NCBI GenBank assembly: GCA_028877275.1
Contig: JAPPFP010000001.1
Span: 107,945 to 171,944, forward strand
Direction: 5' to 3'
Source of the DNA: Acidobacteriota bacterium
GTDB taxonomy: Bacteria; Acidobacteriota; Thermoanaerobaculia; Multivoradales; Multivoraceae
DNA: 64,000 nucleotides
Positions 18,223 through 27,574 of the stretch are shown here, piece by piece. The position numbers were made by a program, and so were the translations under genes. Within the stretch, counting starts at the first letter, position 1. The number at the start of each line of letters is the position of its first letter. The notes under the pieces are model-generated. The model was not told where the DNA came from. It worked only from the letters and a program-made list of their open reading frames with translations, and searched no databases.

Positions 18223-18759
18223 TCAGAACGACGAACCCGGCTCCCGCAGAAACGCTATCTCCTCCTCAGTCGAAGAGCGGCCGAGGACGCGGTTCCGATG
18301 CGGATAGCGCCCGAAGCGATCGATGATCGCCTTGTGCCGGAGTTCGAAGTCCAGCAACTCCGGATCGTCGAGGCTCTCGAACAGCGGGACGGCGGCCTCG
18401 TGGATTCGCGGCGACTCGCTGTGCTCGTAGGGCATGTAGAAAAACTGGCGCTGGACCGGCGGAACCGCTTGATCGGCTCCGATCCGCACCGCCTCCTGGG
18501 CCAGCACCAGGGCCATTCCGTCGGCCGCGAAGGCGCGCGGGTCGTCGCGGTAGAGGTTGCGCGAGAACTGGTCGAGCACGATGAGTTCCGCGAGGCGACC
18601 GTCCGGGGAATCGCGCCAGTCGTGCAGCTCTCCATGAACCGCCCGGGCGTGCAGCTCTCCGAACCGGGACCGGATCGCGGCATCGAACTGCGGATCGCTT
18701 CTCCACCACTGCTCGGGGCCGTTCTCTTCAAACCAGAAAGACAGGACTTCTTCGATCAC
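18223..18759 (-). CDS. DUF924 family protein
   Basis: The 178-residue protein starts at GTG 18759, which has a GGAGGGG ribosome site ~9 bp upstream; an upstream frame to 18804 lacks one. The sequence is all-alpha with hallmark DUF924 pieces: VLSFWFEENGPEQWW, LAELIVLDQFSRNLYRDDPRAFAAD, RQFFYMPYEHSES and FGRYPHRNRVLGRSSTEEEIAFL near the end. The family has a TPR-like fold and no established activity. It is cytoplasmic. It stands alone on this strand between the cytochrome and the DUF1549 gene. Confidence 0.9.
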   Translation of the reverse strand: MIEEVLSFWFEENGPEQWWRSDPQFDAAIRSRFGELHARAVHGELHDWRDSPDGRLAELIVLDQFSRNLYRDDPRAFAADGMALVLAQEAVRIGADQAVPPVQRQFFYMPYEHSESPRIHEAAVPLFESLDDPELLDFELRHKAIIDRFGRYPHRNRVLGRSSTEEEIAFLREPGSSF

Positions 18760-18815
18760 GTTCAGATCCCCTCCGCGGGCGCGGGGCGCCTGAGAAGCTA
18801 GCAAGGAGCCAGCCT

Positions 18816-18837
18816 GACGGCCGGCGCACCCAGTGTG
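18816..18837. repeat. Interspersed palindromic repeat, truncated copy C
   Basis: Only the right half is present: GACG, one extra G, then CCGGCGCACCCAGTGTG, matching the right arm and tail of copy A. The left arm and loop are missing. It lies between the DUF924 start and the DUF1549/DUF1553 start, in the promoter region of both. Confidence 0.65.
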
Positions 18838-18857
18838 GTTTATCCTCTACTGTCTCC

Positions 18858-21800
18858 ATGCTTCATAGAGCGTTCCGCCTGTTCCTGCTAGCGGTGGCAA
18901 TCGCCGTCTGCAGCCCTACGGCCCCAGTGTGGGCCGCCGCGGCCGAGCCGTCGCCCGCAGTCGACTTCCAGCGCGACGTCCGGCCGATCCTCTCCAACAA
19001 CTGCTTCGCCTGCCACGGTCCCGACGAGGCGACCCGCCAAGCGGATCTGAGGCTCGATACGCGGGACGGCGCGTTCAGTCAGCGGCCTCCCGCGGGGCGC
19101 AGCAGCCGACCGCGCGGACCCGCCGTCGTGCCCGGCGACACGGGCGCCAGCCTTCTGGTCGAGCGCATCCACCACTCCGACCCGCTACGGCGGATGCCGC
19201 CCGAGGTATCCCAGAAGTCCCTCTCCGGCGAGCAGGTCGAGACGCTCACCCGCTGGATCGAGCAGGGCGCGCCCTGGGACGAGCACTGGTCGTTCGCGGC
19301 GATCGAACGTCCGGCGCCGCCAGCGGTCGAGGACGAGGCCTGGGCCCGCGATCCGCTCGACCGATTCATCCTGGCGCGTCTCGAAGCAGACGAGCTCACG
19401 CCCGCCGAGGAGGCCAACCGCCGCACCCTGGCCCGGCGGGCCGCCCTCGACCTGACCGGCCTGCCGCCCGACCCGGGCACGCTCGCGACCTTCCTCGGCG
19501 ACACGGAGGAAGGCGCCTACGAGCGGCTCGTCGACCGCCTGCTCGCTTCGCCGCACTGGGGCGAGCACCGCGCCCGCTACTGGCTGGACGCGGCGCGCTA
19601 CGGCGACACCCACGGCATCCACATCGACAACTACCGGGAGATGTACGCCTACCGGGACTGGGCGATCCAGGCGTTCAACCGGAACCAGCCGTTCGACCAG
19701 TTCACGCTCGACCAGATCGCCGGCGACCTGCTGCCGGAACCCACTCTCGACCAGTTGATCGCCACCGGGTTCCAGCGCAACAACATCACGACGAACGAGG
19801 GCGGCGTCGTCATCGAGGAGTATGAGGCGATCTACGCCAAGGACCGGGCCGAGACGATCGGCAGCGTGTTCATGGGCCTGACCGTCGGCTGCGCGACCTG
19901 CCACGACCACAAGTTCGACCCGATCAGCCAGCGGGAGTTCTACGCGCTGACCGCGTTCTTCCGGAACACGACGCAGTACGTGATGGACGGCAACATCTCC
20001 GACCCGCCGCCGACCCTGGTCGTGCCCCGGGACGAGGACCGCGAGACCTGGTACCGGCTGCGCGAGGAGGTCGGCGAGATCGAGGACGCGCTGGCGAAGA
20101 GGCTCGGCGCGGCCGAGCCGGCCTTCGCCGACTGGCTGGCGAGCGACGCCCACCGCGAACTCGACGCCCCGCTCGGCACGGACGCCGAGATTCTCCGTCT
20201 CGATCTCGACGGCGGCGCCGAACCCGCCGTCATCGTCGACGGTGACCGGAAAGCGATCTCGCTTCATGGCGAGGTCCGGATCGAGCCCGGGCCGAACGGC
20301 CTGCCGGCCCTGCTCTTCGGCGACAAGACCTCGGCCGAACTCCCGCCGCTCGAAATCGACACGGACACGCCGTTCTCGCTGGCCATGTGGATCTACATGC
20401 CCGAGGCCGAGGGCAGCTACACCGTCGCCAGCCAGAGCGATCCCCACGATGCCGACCGAGGCTGGCAGGTCACGCTCGGAGCCCGCGAGCTGTACTTCCG
20501 CCTCAGGGGAGACCGCGCCGGTCCGGGCCGGGGGGCGACCAGCGTGTCGATCAACCCCAACAACACGCAGCGGCTCACCCCAGGCGAGTGGACGCACATC
20601 GTCTTCACGCACGACGGCTCCGGCGAGCGGGGCGGGCTGCACATCTACCGCGACGGCGCCCGCGTTCCCGAACAGGGCAGCGAGTTCTTCGCCAGGGTCC
20701 AGGGCCGCATCCGCACTGACCGCCCCTTCTACCTGGGCCGCCACGATCGGCGAACGGAGGGCAGCGCCCAGTACTTCGCCGGCGGGGGCGTCGCCGACGT
20801 ACGCGTCTTCGACCGCGTCCTGTCGGTCGAAGAGGCGCGCGTTGTCTCGGAGTGGAGCGCGATCCGGGCCGCCGCCGCAAAGCGCGAGACAGAGCTGAGT
20901 GCCGGCGAGCGACAGGCCCTGCTCCTGAGCTACGTCAACACGAACGACGAGGAGTACCGTCGCCTCGCCACCCGCCGGCTCGAGATCGACGCCGAGTGGC
21001 GGGAACTCCGTCGTCACGGCACAGTCACCCACGTCATGCAGGAACTCCCGGGCAGCGAGCCGGCCGCCCACGTCCTCTACCGCGGCAACTACGACCAGCC
21101 GCGGGAGCGCGTCCTCGCTACAACCCCGGCCGCGCTGCCGCCGATGCCGGAGGACCTGCCCCGCAACCGGCTGGGCCTCGCCCACTGGCTGGTCGACGAG
21201 ACGAACCCGCTGATGGCACGGGTCACCGTGAACCGCTTCTGGCAGCAGGTCTTCGGCACCGGGCTCGTCGTCACCAGCGAAGACTTCGGCGCCCAGGGAG
21301 ACGTGCCGTCGCATCCTGAACTCCTCGACTACCTGGCGACCGAGTTCCGGGAATCGGACTGGGACGTCAAGGGCTTCTTCCGGCGGCTGGTGACGTCGTC
21401 GACTTACCGGCAGGCGGCCACCGTCACGCCGCACAAGCTGGCGCGGGACCCGGACAACCGGCTGCTCTCGCGCGGCCCGCGTTTCCGCATGGACGCGGAG
21501 ATGGTCCGCGACACGGCGCTCGCGGCCAGCGGCCTGCTGGTGCGCACGATCGGCGGCCCGAGCGTCAAGCCGTACCAGCCGGAAGGGCACTGGCGGCGGG
21601 TGGCGATGAACTCGAGCAACACGTACCGTTACCAACGGGACTCGGGAGACAAGCTCTACCGGCGAAGCCTCTACACGTTCTGGAAGCGTGCCGCGCCGCC
21701 GCCGTCGATGACGATCTTCGATGCCGGCAACCGCGAGCACTCGGTGGTTCGCCGCGAACGGACGAACACGCCGCTCCAGGCGCTGGTCACGATGAACGAC

Positions 21801-22112
21801 ACGCAGTTCGTCGAGGCGTCGCGCTTCCTCGCCCAGCGGGCGATGCGTGAAGCGGGCGACGACTTCGACCGGCGTCTCGACTACGTCACTACCCGGCTAC
21901 TGGCCCGGGACTTCGGCGACTCGGAGCGGGCGGTCGCGAGACGAACGTACGACGGCCTGCTCGACCTCTACGCAGCCGACGAGGCGGCGGCTAGGCAGCT
22001 CGTCGACGTCGGCGAGTCGGCCCACGACGCCGGACTGCCGCTCGACGAGTCCGCGGCCTGGACGATGCTGGCGAGCCAGTTGATGAACCTGGACGAGACC
22101 CTGAACAAGTAG
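18858..22112 (+). CDS. PSD1-type cytochrome protein: cytochrome c + DUF1549 + LamG-like + DUF1553
   Basis: A 1084-residue exported protein with signal peptide. Domains in order: planctomycete-type cytochrome c with CFACH at 49-53; DUF1549 (~120-320) including [36 protein letters not shown] in pieces; a second haem-type CATCH at 345-349; a laminin-G-like/concanavalin insert (~490-660) with [11 protein letters not shown] and [12 protein letters not shown]; and DUF1553 (~760-1060) with [28 protein letters not shown]. These proteins are typical of Planctomycetes and related marine groups and always pair with a DUF1501 gene, which follows 16 bp downstream. A role in sulfated-polysaccharide breakdown is proposed for the group but unproven. 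Confidence 0.9.
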   Translation: MLHRAFRLFLLAVAIAVCSPTAPVWAAAAEPSPAVDFQRDVRPILSNNCFACHGPDEATRQADLRLDTRDGAFSQRPPAGRSSRPRGPAVVPGDTGASLLVERIHHSDPLRRMPPEVSQKSLSGEQVETLTRWIEQGAPWDEHWSFAAIERPAPPAVEDEAWARDPLDRFILARLEADELTPAEEANRRTLARRAALDLTGLPPDPGTLATFLGDTEEGAYERLVDRLLASPHWGEHRARYWLDAARYGDTHGIHIDNYREMYAYRDWAIQAFNRNQPFDQFTLDQIAGDLLPEPTLDQLIATGFQRNNITTNEGGVVIEEYEAIYAKDRAETIGSVFMGLTVGCATCHDHKFDPISQREFYALTAFFRNTTQYVMDGNISDPPPTLVVPRDEDRETWYRLREEVGEIEDALAKRLGAAEPAFADWLASDAHRELDAPLGTDAEILRLDLDGGAEPAVIVDGDRKAISLHGEVRIEPGPNGLPALLFGDKTSAELPPLEIDTDTPFSLAMWIYMPEAEGSYTVASQSDPHDADRGWQVTLGARELYFRLRGDRAGPGRGATSVSINPNNTQRLTPGEWTHIVFTHDGSGERGGLHIYRDGARVPEQGSEFFARVQGRIRTDRPFYLGRHDRRTEGSAQYFAGGGVADVRVFDRVLSVEEARVVSEWSAIRAAAAKRETELSAGERQALLLSYVNTNDEEYRRLATRRLEIDAEWRELRRHGTVTHVMQELPGSEPAAHVLYRGNYDQPRERVLATTPAALPPMPEDLPRNRLGLAHWLVDETNPLMARVTVNRFWQQVFGTGLVVTSEDFGAQGDVPSHPELLDYLATEFRESDWDVKGFFRRLVTSSTYRQAATVTPHKLARDPDNRLLSRGPRFRMDAEMVRDTALAASGLLVRTIGGPSVKPYQPEGHWRRVAMNSSNTYRYQRDSGDKLYRRSLYTFWKRAAPPPSMTIFDAGNREHSVVRRERTNTPLQALVTMNDTQFVEASRFLAQRAMREAGDDFDRRLDYVTTRLLARDFGDSERAVARRTYDGLLDLYAADEAAARQLVDVGESAHDAGLPLDESAAWTMLASQLMNLDETLNK

Positions 22113-22128
22113 CCGGAGGCCTTAGGGA

Positions 22129-23595
22129 ATGGACCCATTCAAGGAAACCGTGCGAGCCGAGACGAGACGCCAGTTCTTCGGTACTGCCGCGCGAGGCATC
22201 GGCGGCTTGGCACTGGCCAGCCTGTTCGCCGAGGACGCCTTCGCTCTTCCCGTGGCCCGCGACCGGTTCGGCGGGCTGCCCGACCTGCCGCACTTCGCGC
22301 CGAAGGCGAAGCAGTGCATCTACCTCCACATGATGGGCGCGCCGCCGCAGATGGACCTGCTCGACTACAAGCCGAAGATGAAGGAGTACTTCGACCAGGA
22401 TCTGCCCGACTCGATCCGGCAGGGGCAGCGGCTGACGACGATGACCTCCGGCCAGTCGCGCTTTCCGATCGCGCCGTCGGTCTTCGAGTTCTCACAGCAC
22501 GGCGGGAACGGCGCCTGGTTCTCCGAGCTCCTGCCGCACACGGCCAGCATGGCGGACGACATCGCGATCATCCGCTCGATGCACACCGACGCGATCAACC
22601 ACGAGCCGGGCATCACCTTCATCCAGACCGGCCAGCAGATTCCGGGCCGTCCGTGCATCGGCTCCTGGTTCGCCTACGGCCTCGGCAGCCTGAACGAGGA
22701 CCTGCCGACCTTCGTCGTGATGAACGCGGAGCGCAGCCATCCGTCGGCAGGCATTCAGGCCATCTCGGCGAAGCTCTGGAGCTCCGGTTTCCTGTCACCG
22801 GAGCACGCCGGCGTCGGCCTCCAGACCGGAGACGAGCCGGTGCTCTACCTGAAGGATCCGCAGGGGGTCTCACCGGACGTCCGCCGACGGGTGCTCGACG
22901 GCATGAGCGAACTGAACCGGCTGCGCCATGAGCAGGTCGGCGATCCGGAAACCCTGGCCCGCATCGAGCAGTACGAGATGGCCTTCCGCATGCAGTCCTC
23001 GGTGCCCGAGATGGCCGACCTGGCGAGCGAGCCCGAGAGCACCTGGGAACGCTGGGGCGAGGAGGCGAGGCAGCCCGGCAAGTTCCAGAACGCGGCGCTC
23101 ATGGCCAGACGGCTGGTCGAGCGAGGCGTGCGCTTCGTGCAGATCTACCACCGGGGCTGGGACGTCCACCGCGTTCTGCCGACGGTGCTGCCGGCGCAGG
23201 CACGCGACGTCGACCGGGCCGCCTGGGCGCTGATCCAGGACCTGAAGGAGCGCGGCCTGTTCGACGAGACCCTGGTCATCTGGGGCGGCGAGTTCGGCCG
23301 CACGATCTACTCGCAGGGGGCCCTCACGGCGACGGACTACGGCCGCGACCACCATCCCCGCTGCTTCAGCATCTGGATGGCCGGCGGCGGTGTCAAGGGC
23401 GGCGTCGTCCACGGCGAGACGGACGACTTCTCGTACAACATCGTCAAGGATCCGGTCCACGTTCACGACTTCCAGGCGACGGTGCTGCACCTGTTCGGTA
23501 TCGACCACGAGCGGTTCACGTACCGGCACCAGGGCCTCGACGCCCGGCTGACCGGCGTCGAGAAGGCGCGGGTGGTCAAGGAAGTCCTCGCCTAG
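22129..23595 (+). CDS. DUF1501 protein (Tat-exported, sulfatase-like fold)
   Basis: The 488-residue protein has a twin-arginine leader (RRQFFGTAARG with Arg13-Arg14), so it is exported folded. The body shows IYLHMMGAPPQMDLLDYKPKM, DIAIIRSMHTDAINHEPG, and late LVIWGGEFGRT...GRDHHPRCFSIWMAGGGVKGG with VHVHDFQATVLHLFGIDHERFTY, the usual metal-binding end of the alkaline-phosphatase-like superfamily. It follows the DUF1549/DUF1553 gene by 16 bp as its obligate partner. Its stop is directly followed by palindromic repeat copy D. Confidence 0.9.
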   Translation: MDPFKETVRAETRRQFFGTAARGIGGLALASLFAEDAFALPVARDRFGGLPDLPHFAPKAKQCIYLHMMGAPPQMDLLDYKPKMKEYFDQDLPDSIRQGQRLTTMTSGQSRFPIAPSVFEFSQHGGNGAWFSELLPHTASMADDIAIIRSMHTDAINHEPGITFIQTGQQIPGRPCIGSWFAYGLGSLNEDLPTFVVMNAERSHPSAGIQAISAKLWSSGFLSPEHAGVGLQTGDEPVLYLKDPQGVSPDVRRRVLDGMSELNRLRHEQVGDPETLARIEQYEMAFRMQSSVPEMADLASEPESTWERWGEEARQPGKFQNAALMARRLVERGVRFVQIYHRGWDVHRVLPTVLPAQARDVDRAAWALIQDLKERGLFDETLVIWGGEFGRTIYSQGALTATDYGRDHHPRCFSIWMAGGGVKGGVVHGETDDFSYNIVKDPVHVHDFQATVLHLFGIDHERFTYRHQGLDARLTGVEKARVVKEVLA

Positions 23596-23596
23596 G

Positions 23597-23670
23597 CGCG
23601 GCAGAAGTCAGAAGCCGGCGCTTCGCGCCGGATGCCGGCGGGGACGCCGGCGCACCCAGTTTCTGCCGCG
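23597..23670. repeat. Interspersed palindromic repeat, copy D, with 10-bp flanking inverted repeat
   Basis: Between two convergent genes. The outer arms CGCGGCAGAA (23597-23606) and TTCTGCCGCG (23661-23670) are perfect complements. Inside are CCGGCGC/GCGCCGG with a TTC loop (23615-23631) and the core GCCGGCG/CGCCGGC with a GGGA loop (23634-23651), then CACCCAGT. It could serve as a bidirectional terminator or RNA-stabilising element. A further GCCGGCG/CGCCGGC hairpin with a TAG loop lies at 23689-23705, in the last codons of the convergent gene. Confidence 0.85.
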
Positions 23671-23679
23671 CAGGCCCTC

Positions 23680-24966
23680 CTACGAACCGCCGGCGTAGCG
23701 CCGGCTGATCGCGGCCTGCCGCGCCGCCACGATCCGCGCGCGTTCCTCCGGATCGACCCTCACTGTTTCGGCGGGAAGGAACTGGTCGAGTTCGTCCAGT
23801 TTGACCAGTCGGGTGTTGATCCCTGTCGGGTACTCGCTGCAGTAGGTCCACCGGGCACAGAGCGACCCCTCGGCCCAGCCGGCGGTGTCGAGCCAGTTCT
23901 GGACGCCGGGATCCCGGCGGCTGATGACGTAGCGCACGCGTCCGTCGGCATCGGCGTGCGCGGTACGGTGATTCAGGCTCGACTGATGGCTGGCGTAGTC
24001 GAGCGACTCCATCCACGGATTGGCGAGCTGGATGTTCGTGTACCGGCAGTCGGCGACCGGCACGTCCACCAGCAGGGCTTCATCTTCCTCCAGCCGGAAG
24101 TAACCCCGGGCGCCCGCCTGGAAGGCGTCGGCCATCGCCAGATTCGGGTCGGACTCGGCGGGTTCTTCCACCGTATTGGGCCGCAGCCTGAGCTGAAACG
24201 TGATCCGATGCGCGAGCGTGAGGAGCTCTCGCAGGGAGCGGGTCTGCGTCACGGCGTCATCGAGCGCCCGTGTAACCGACTCGGGCGTCGGGCGGGGAGC
24301 GCCGGTGCCCAGCGTGGTCAGGTTGAGGATCTCCCACAGACCTTCGTCGGTCCTCTCCCAGTCGGAAACCAGGCGCCGTACGACGACGATGTGCGCGTCC
24401 GGTTCCAGCTTCAGCCAGTCGCCTTCGGCCCGCACGGCACTAAGCGTCAGGACGAAGTCGCCGTTCTCGTCGACGTCGAGATCGTCCGAGGCGATGCTCG
24501 AAACGGTGCGGATCTGCCTCGCCGGCGTATGGCCGAGCATGCCGCTGTAGACATTGATCGTGACGAGGTCGAAGCTGGTCGTGTTGCCACGCAACCGATA
24601 GACGTGATCGCCCCGCACGGCAAACACGAGATAGGGATTGTCCGGATTGTCCCAACCGACGCGGGCGACGCCGTTGGGGAAGCGCGAGAACTGCGGGTAG
24701 TCCGGGTCCCGCAGGTCGGTGTACTCGGCCAGGAAGGTCGAAAGATAGCGGGCGATGTGGCGATACCCCGCGGCCGCGGTCTGCTCGTCGCGATTGAACG
24801 GCGCGCTCTCGATGGCCCGGCCGAGGTCCGCGACATCCTCGGCGAACCGGCTCCAGGCGGCGTTCACCTCCTCCTGCTCCTCCGTCTGGGGATTGAAGAA
24901 GTACACGAAGTACAGCGCCAGCACGATGACGGCGAGGGCCGCCAGGGAGTAGAGGAGGATCTTCAT
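23680..24966 (-). CDS. DUF1214-like membrane-anchored protein
   Basis: The 428-residue protein has an N-terminal anchor (MKILLYSLAALAVIVLALYFVYFF) and a large outer domain. The C-terminal ~130 residues carry DUF1214 features: GYFRLEEDEALLVDVPVADCRYTNIQLANPWMESLDY in pieces, then RVRYVISRRDPGVQNWLDTAGWAEGSLCARW. A paralogue lies at 52446-53639 with the same PNWLDTAG/YWMESLDY motifs. No catalytic residues are known for the family. The last codons (SRRYAGGS) fall in a GC palindrome close to repeat copy D. Divergent from the sulfotransferase gene. Confidence 0.8.
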   Translation of the reverse strand: MKILLYSLAALAVIVLALYFVYFFNPQTEEQEEVNAAWSRFAEDVADLGRAIESAPFNRDEQTAAAGYRHIARYLSTFLAEYTDLRDPDYPQFSRFPNGVARVGWDNPDNPYLVFAVRGDHVYRLRGNTTSFDLVTINVYSGMLGHTPARQIRTVSSIASDDLDVDENGDFVLTLSAVRAEGDWLKLEPDAHIVVVRRLVSDWERTDEGLWEILNLTTLGTGAPRPTPESVTRALDDAVTQTRSLRELLTLAHRITFQLRLRPNTVEEPAESDPNLAMADAFQAGARGYFRLEEDEALLVDVPVADCRYTNIQLANPWMESLDYASHQSSLNHRTAHADADGRVRYVISRRDPGVQNWLDTAGWAEGSLCARWTYCSEYPTGINTRLVKLDELDQFLPAETVRVDPEERARIVAARQAAISRRYAGGS

Positions 24967-25040
24967 GGCTGGTTCTCACGGTTGGGGCACATGCGGCCCA
25001 TGTTGTTTGATGGGACCGCCCGGCGCAATCGGGCACTAGC

Positions 25041-26159
25041 ATGGGAGCCGTGGAGACCGCCGGGAACCCCGGGCAGCACCCGTTCACGATGGCGCCGCTC
25101 GGGGTCTGGCTGCGGCTGATCGCGGACAACGGCGGCGTGCCGCCGCGATACTGGGGCAAGCTGGCGAAGGTACTCGCGGTCAGCGCCCTGATGACCCCGC
25201 TGCGCGTCGCCGAGCGCCTCCGCTACGGCCCGTCCAGGATGGCGCGCGTCGCCATCGACGAGGCGCCTCTATATGTCCATGGCTTCGGCCGCTCGGGCAC
25301 GACGCATCTGCACAACCTGCTCGCCCAGGACCCGGGTTTCGGCATCGTCTCGACCTTTCAGGCCATCGCGGCGCCGATGTTCCTGACCGCGCGCGGCCGG
25401 CTGGAGCGCCTCGTCGCCAACGGGATGCCGGCGACACGCCCCATGGACAACATGGCGGTGTCCGTCGAGCTGCCCCAGGAGGAGGAGATCGCGCTCGCCA
25501 ACACGTCGCACCTGTCGTTCGTGCATCACCTCTCGTTCCCCAACCGGGCGAAGGAGTACCAGGAGAAGTACTCCACCATGCGGCTCACGAGTTCCGAGAT
25601 GGCGCGGTGGCGGCGCGCCTACCTGAACGTGCTGCGCAAGGCCACGCTGGCTTCCGGCGGGCGCCGGCTCGTGCTCAAGAGCCCGACGAATCTCGGCCGC
25701 ACCGCCGCACTGCTGCGCCTGTTTCCCGACGCGAAGTTCATTCACATCGTGCGCAATCCCTACGTCGTCTACGAGTCGATGACGAACCTGTACCGGCACG
25801 TTCTGCGTATCTGTCAACTGGACGATGCGGATCCCGACGATGTGGTCGCCGGCATGCTCGACTCCTACGCCGCGATGATGAGGCAGTACATGAAGGAGCG
25901 GGAATCGATCCCGGAAGGACACTTGGCCGAAGTGCGCTTCGAGGATCTCGAACGAGCGCCCATGGCGGAACTCGAGCGTCTCTACGACGAGCTGGCGCTG
26001 CCGGGCTGGGAGCGGGCCCGCAAGCCGATCACCGACTATCTGGGAACCCTGTCGGGCTACCGCAAGAACACCTATCGGATCGACCCGGAGACCGTCGACG
26101 TCGTCGACCGGAACTGGGGCTTCGCCGTGGAGGCCTGGGGCTACCGGCCGCCGAAGTAA
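25041..26159 (+). CDS. PAPS-dependent sulfotransferase family protein
   Basis: The 372-residue cytoplasmic protein carries the 5'-phosphosulfate loop GFGRSGTTHLHN at ~81-92 (P-loop-like, Arg-Ser-Gly-Thr-Thr). The 3'-phosphate-binding segment is FIHIVRNPYVVYES, and the end is TYRIDPETVDVVDRNW. The sequence belongs to the sulfotransferase_3 type, which transfers sulfate from PAPS to an alcohol, lipid or saccharide; the acceptor is unknown. No convincing ribosome site precedes ATG 25041. A 58-residue zinc-ribbon protein follows 26 bp downstream. Confidence 0.85.
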   Translation: MGAVETAGNPGQHPFTMAPLGVWLRLIADNGGVPPRYWGKLAKVLAVSALMTPLRVAERLRYGPSRMARVAIDEAPLYVHGFGRSGTTHLHNLLAQDPGFGIVSTFQAIAAPMFLTARGRLERLVANGMPATRPMDNMAVSVELPQEEEIALANTSHLSFVHHLSFPNRAKEYQEKYSTMRLTSSEMARWRRAYLNVLRKATLASGGRRLVLKSPTNLGRTAALLRLFPDAKFIHIVRNPYVVYESMTNLYRHVLRICQLDDADPDDVVAGMLDSYAAMMRQYMKERESIPEGHLAEVRFEDLERAPMAELERLYDELALPGWERARKPITDYLGTLSGYRKNTYRIDPETVDVVDRNWGFAVEAWGYRPPK

Positions 26160-26185
26160 CGACCAGGAGGAGAGGACACGAACTC

Positions 26186-26362
26186 ATGATTCGAGCTGAA
26201 GAACGCAACGACATCACGCCGCTGTGCCCGCACTGCGAGCATCCCGTGAGCATCTACTTCCGGGAGATCTCCGGATTCCTGGGCAAGCGCTACCTCTACT
26301 TCTGCGCCCTGTGCAAGAAGGTGCTCGGCGTCTCGCACCGGAAGGGCTTCTTCATGGGGTAG
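26186..26362 (+). CDS. Small zinc-ribbon protein
   Basis: A 58-residue protein with two CxxC knuckles (Cys14/Cys17 and Cys40/Cys43) spaced as in a zinc ribbon: LCPHCEHP...YFCALCKKVLGVSH. An AGGAGGAG site lies ~14 bp before the ATG. The short basic tail and lack of a signal point to a cytoplasmic protein, perhaps nucleic-acid or protein binding. It follows the sulfotransferase by 26 bp on the same strand and is probably co-transcribed. No named family is recognised. Confidence 0.7.
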   Translation: MIRAEERNDITPLCPHCEHPVSIYFREISGFLGKRYLYFCALCKKVLGVSHRKGFFMG

Positions 26363-26467
26363 GACCGCCCTGCTCAGCCGATGCGGAGGCGGTCGACCTT
26401 CGACGCCACTACCGGGAGCTCGGCCGCGTCGGCTCGACCGCGCTCGGCGGCGCCTGAGCACCACCCT

Positions 26468-27523
26468 TCACGGCAGGTCAGCCACCCACATCTTCGCCTG
26501 GGCGCCCCGGCCCGTCGCAGAGCCGCCCGCGGCGTAGAGCTTGCCGCCGATGATCGCGGCGGCGGGCGACGACAGCGGCATCGGCAGCTTGCCCAGAAGT
26601 TCCCACTCGCCGCCGGGCTCCAGCGCCAGGATGTCCCGGTCGATCGACTTGGTTCCCCCGGCCGGGGTCGTGTGGCCGCCGACCATCACGATGCGGCCTT
26701 GGTGGACGAAGGTGCCGGCCTCGCCGTGGGAGTGGCCCTTCGGCAGGTCGGGGCCGCGGCTCCAGGTATCGGCGGTGGTGTCGTAGATGTCGACCCGAGC
26801 CTGGTCGAGCTGCTGGCTGTCGTGGTTGTACTGGCCGCCGATCGCGTAGACGCGGTTGCCGAGTGCTATCGCCGAGAACTGGTTGCGCGGGTCCGGCATC
26901 GGCGCAGCGTCCTGCCACGTCGCTGCGCCCGAAGCCCAGTCGTCCAGGTCGAGGACCCAGTGGTCGGCGGCATCCGTGTCCCGGTCCGCCTCCAACCCCC
27001 CGAAGTAGTGCAGATTGCGGCCGACCAGGGCCAGTCCGCCGCCGGCTCGCGGCTCGGGCAGCAGCGGCGCCGCGGTGTAGCGGTCCAGATCCAGGTCGTA
27101 GCTCCAGACCTCCGCGATTGCATGGCCCTTGTAGCCGTCCTTGAAGCCACCGGCGAACCAGACGGTGCGGCCGTCCAGCACCGCGTTCAGGTGGCTGACC
27201 GCGCTCGGCATGTCCTGGATCCGCGTCCAGCTCCCGTCCGCCGGGTCGAAGACATCGACCCGCTTGCTCGACCGGACCGGGCCCTCGTAGCCGGCGAACA
27301 GGTAGAACTTGCCGTCGACCACCGTCGTCGCGGCCTCCCACTTGCCTGCCGGCATGTCCGGGAGTTCCTGCCAGATGAGTTCCTGAGCGGCAAGGGGCGG
27401 CGCGGCGAGGGCAGCGACCGCAAGGACGGCCGCGCAGCCGAAACCCCTGATCCGGAAGGAGTCACGCTTCGCCGGCACGGTCGCGCCACTGTAGCAACAG
27501 GTCCCTCCGCAGCCCGCTAACAT
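26468..27523 (-). CDS. Secreted kelch-repeat beta-propeller protein
   Basis: Kelch blades repeat through the protein: ATTVVDGKFYLFAGYEGP, NAVLDGRTVWFAGGFKDG, GLALVGRNLHYFGGLEAD, SAIALGNRVYAIGGQYNH, TFVHQGRIVMVGGHTTP and AAAIIGGKLYAAGGSATG, i.e. six GG-type blades. The ATG at 27523 has an AGGGA site but gives an odd Cys-rich start. The in-frame GTG at 27478 gives a cleaner signal peptide (basic PAKRDSFRIRGF, then Ala/Leu-rich, cut after PLAAQ), so the true start may be 27478. It has a binding or sialidase-like scaffold role; no active site is visible. Divergent from the DUF3604 lipoprotein gene. Confidence 0.8.
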   Translation of the reverse strand: MLAGCGGTCCYSGATVPAKRDSFRIRGFGCAAVLAVAALAAPPLAAQELIWQELPDMPAGKWEAATTVVDGKFYLFAGYEGPVRSSKRVDVFDPADGSWTRIQDMPSAVSHLNAVLDGRTVWFAGGFKDGYKGHAIAEVWSYDLDLDRYTAAPLLPEPRAGGGLALVGRNLHYFGGLEADRDTDAADHWVLDLDDWASGAATWQDAAPMPDPRNQFSAIALGNRVYAIGGQYNHDSQQLDQARVDIYDTTADTWSRGPDLPKGHSHGEAGTFVHQGRIVMVGGHTTPAGGTKSIDRDILALEPGGEWELLGKLPMPLSSPAAAIIGGKLYAAGGSATGRGAQAKMWVADLP

Positions 27524-27574
27524 GATCGGAGTTCCCTGACTCAGTAGAGGAGACCAGCTGATGGGGAGATCATC

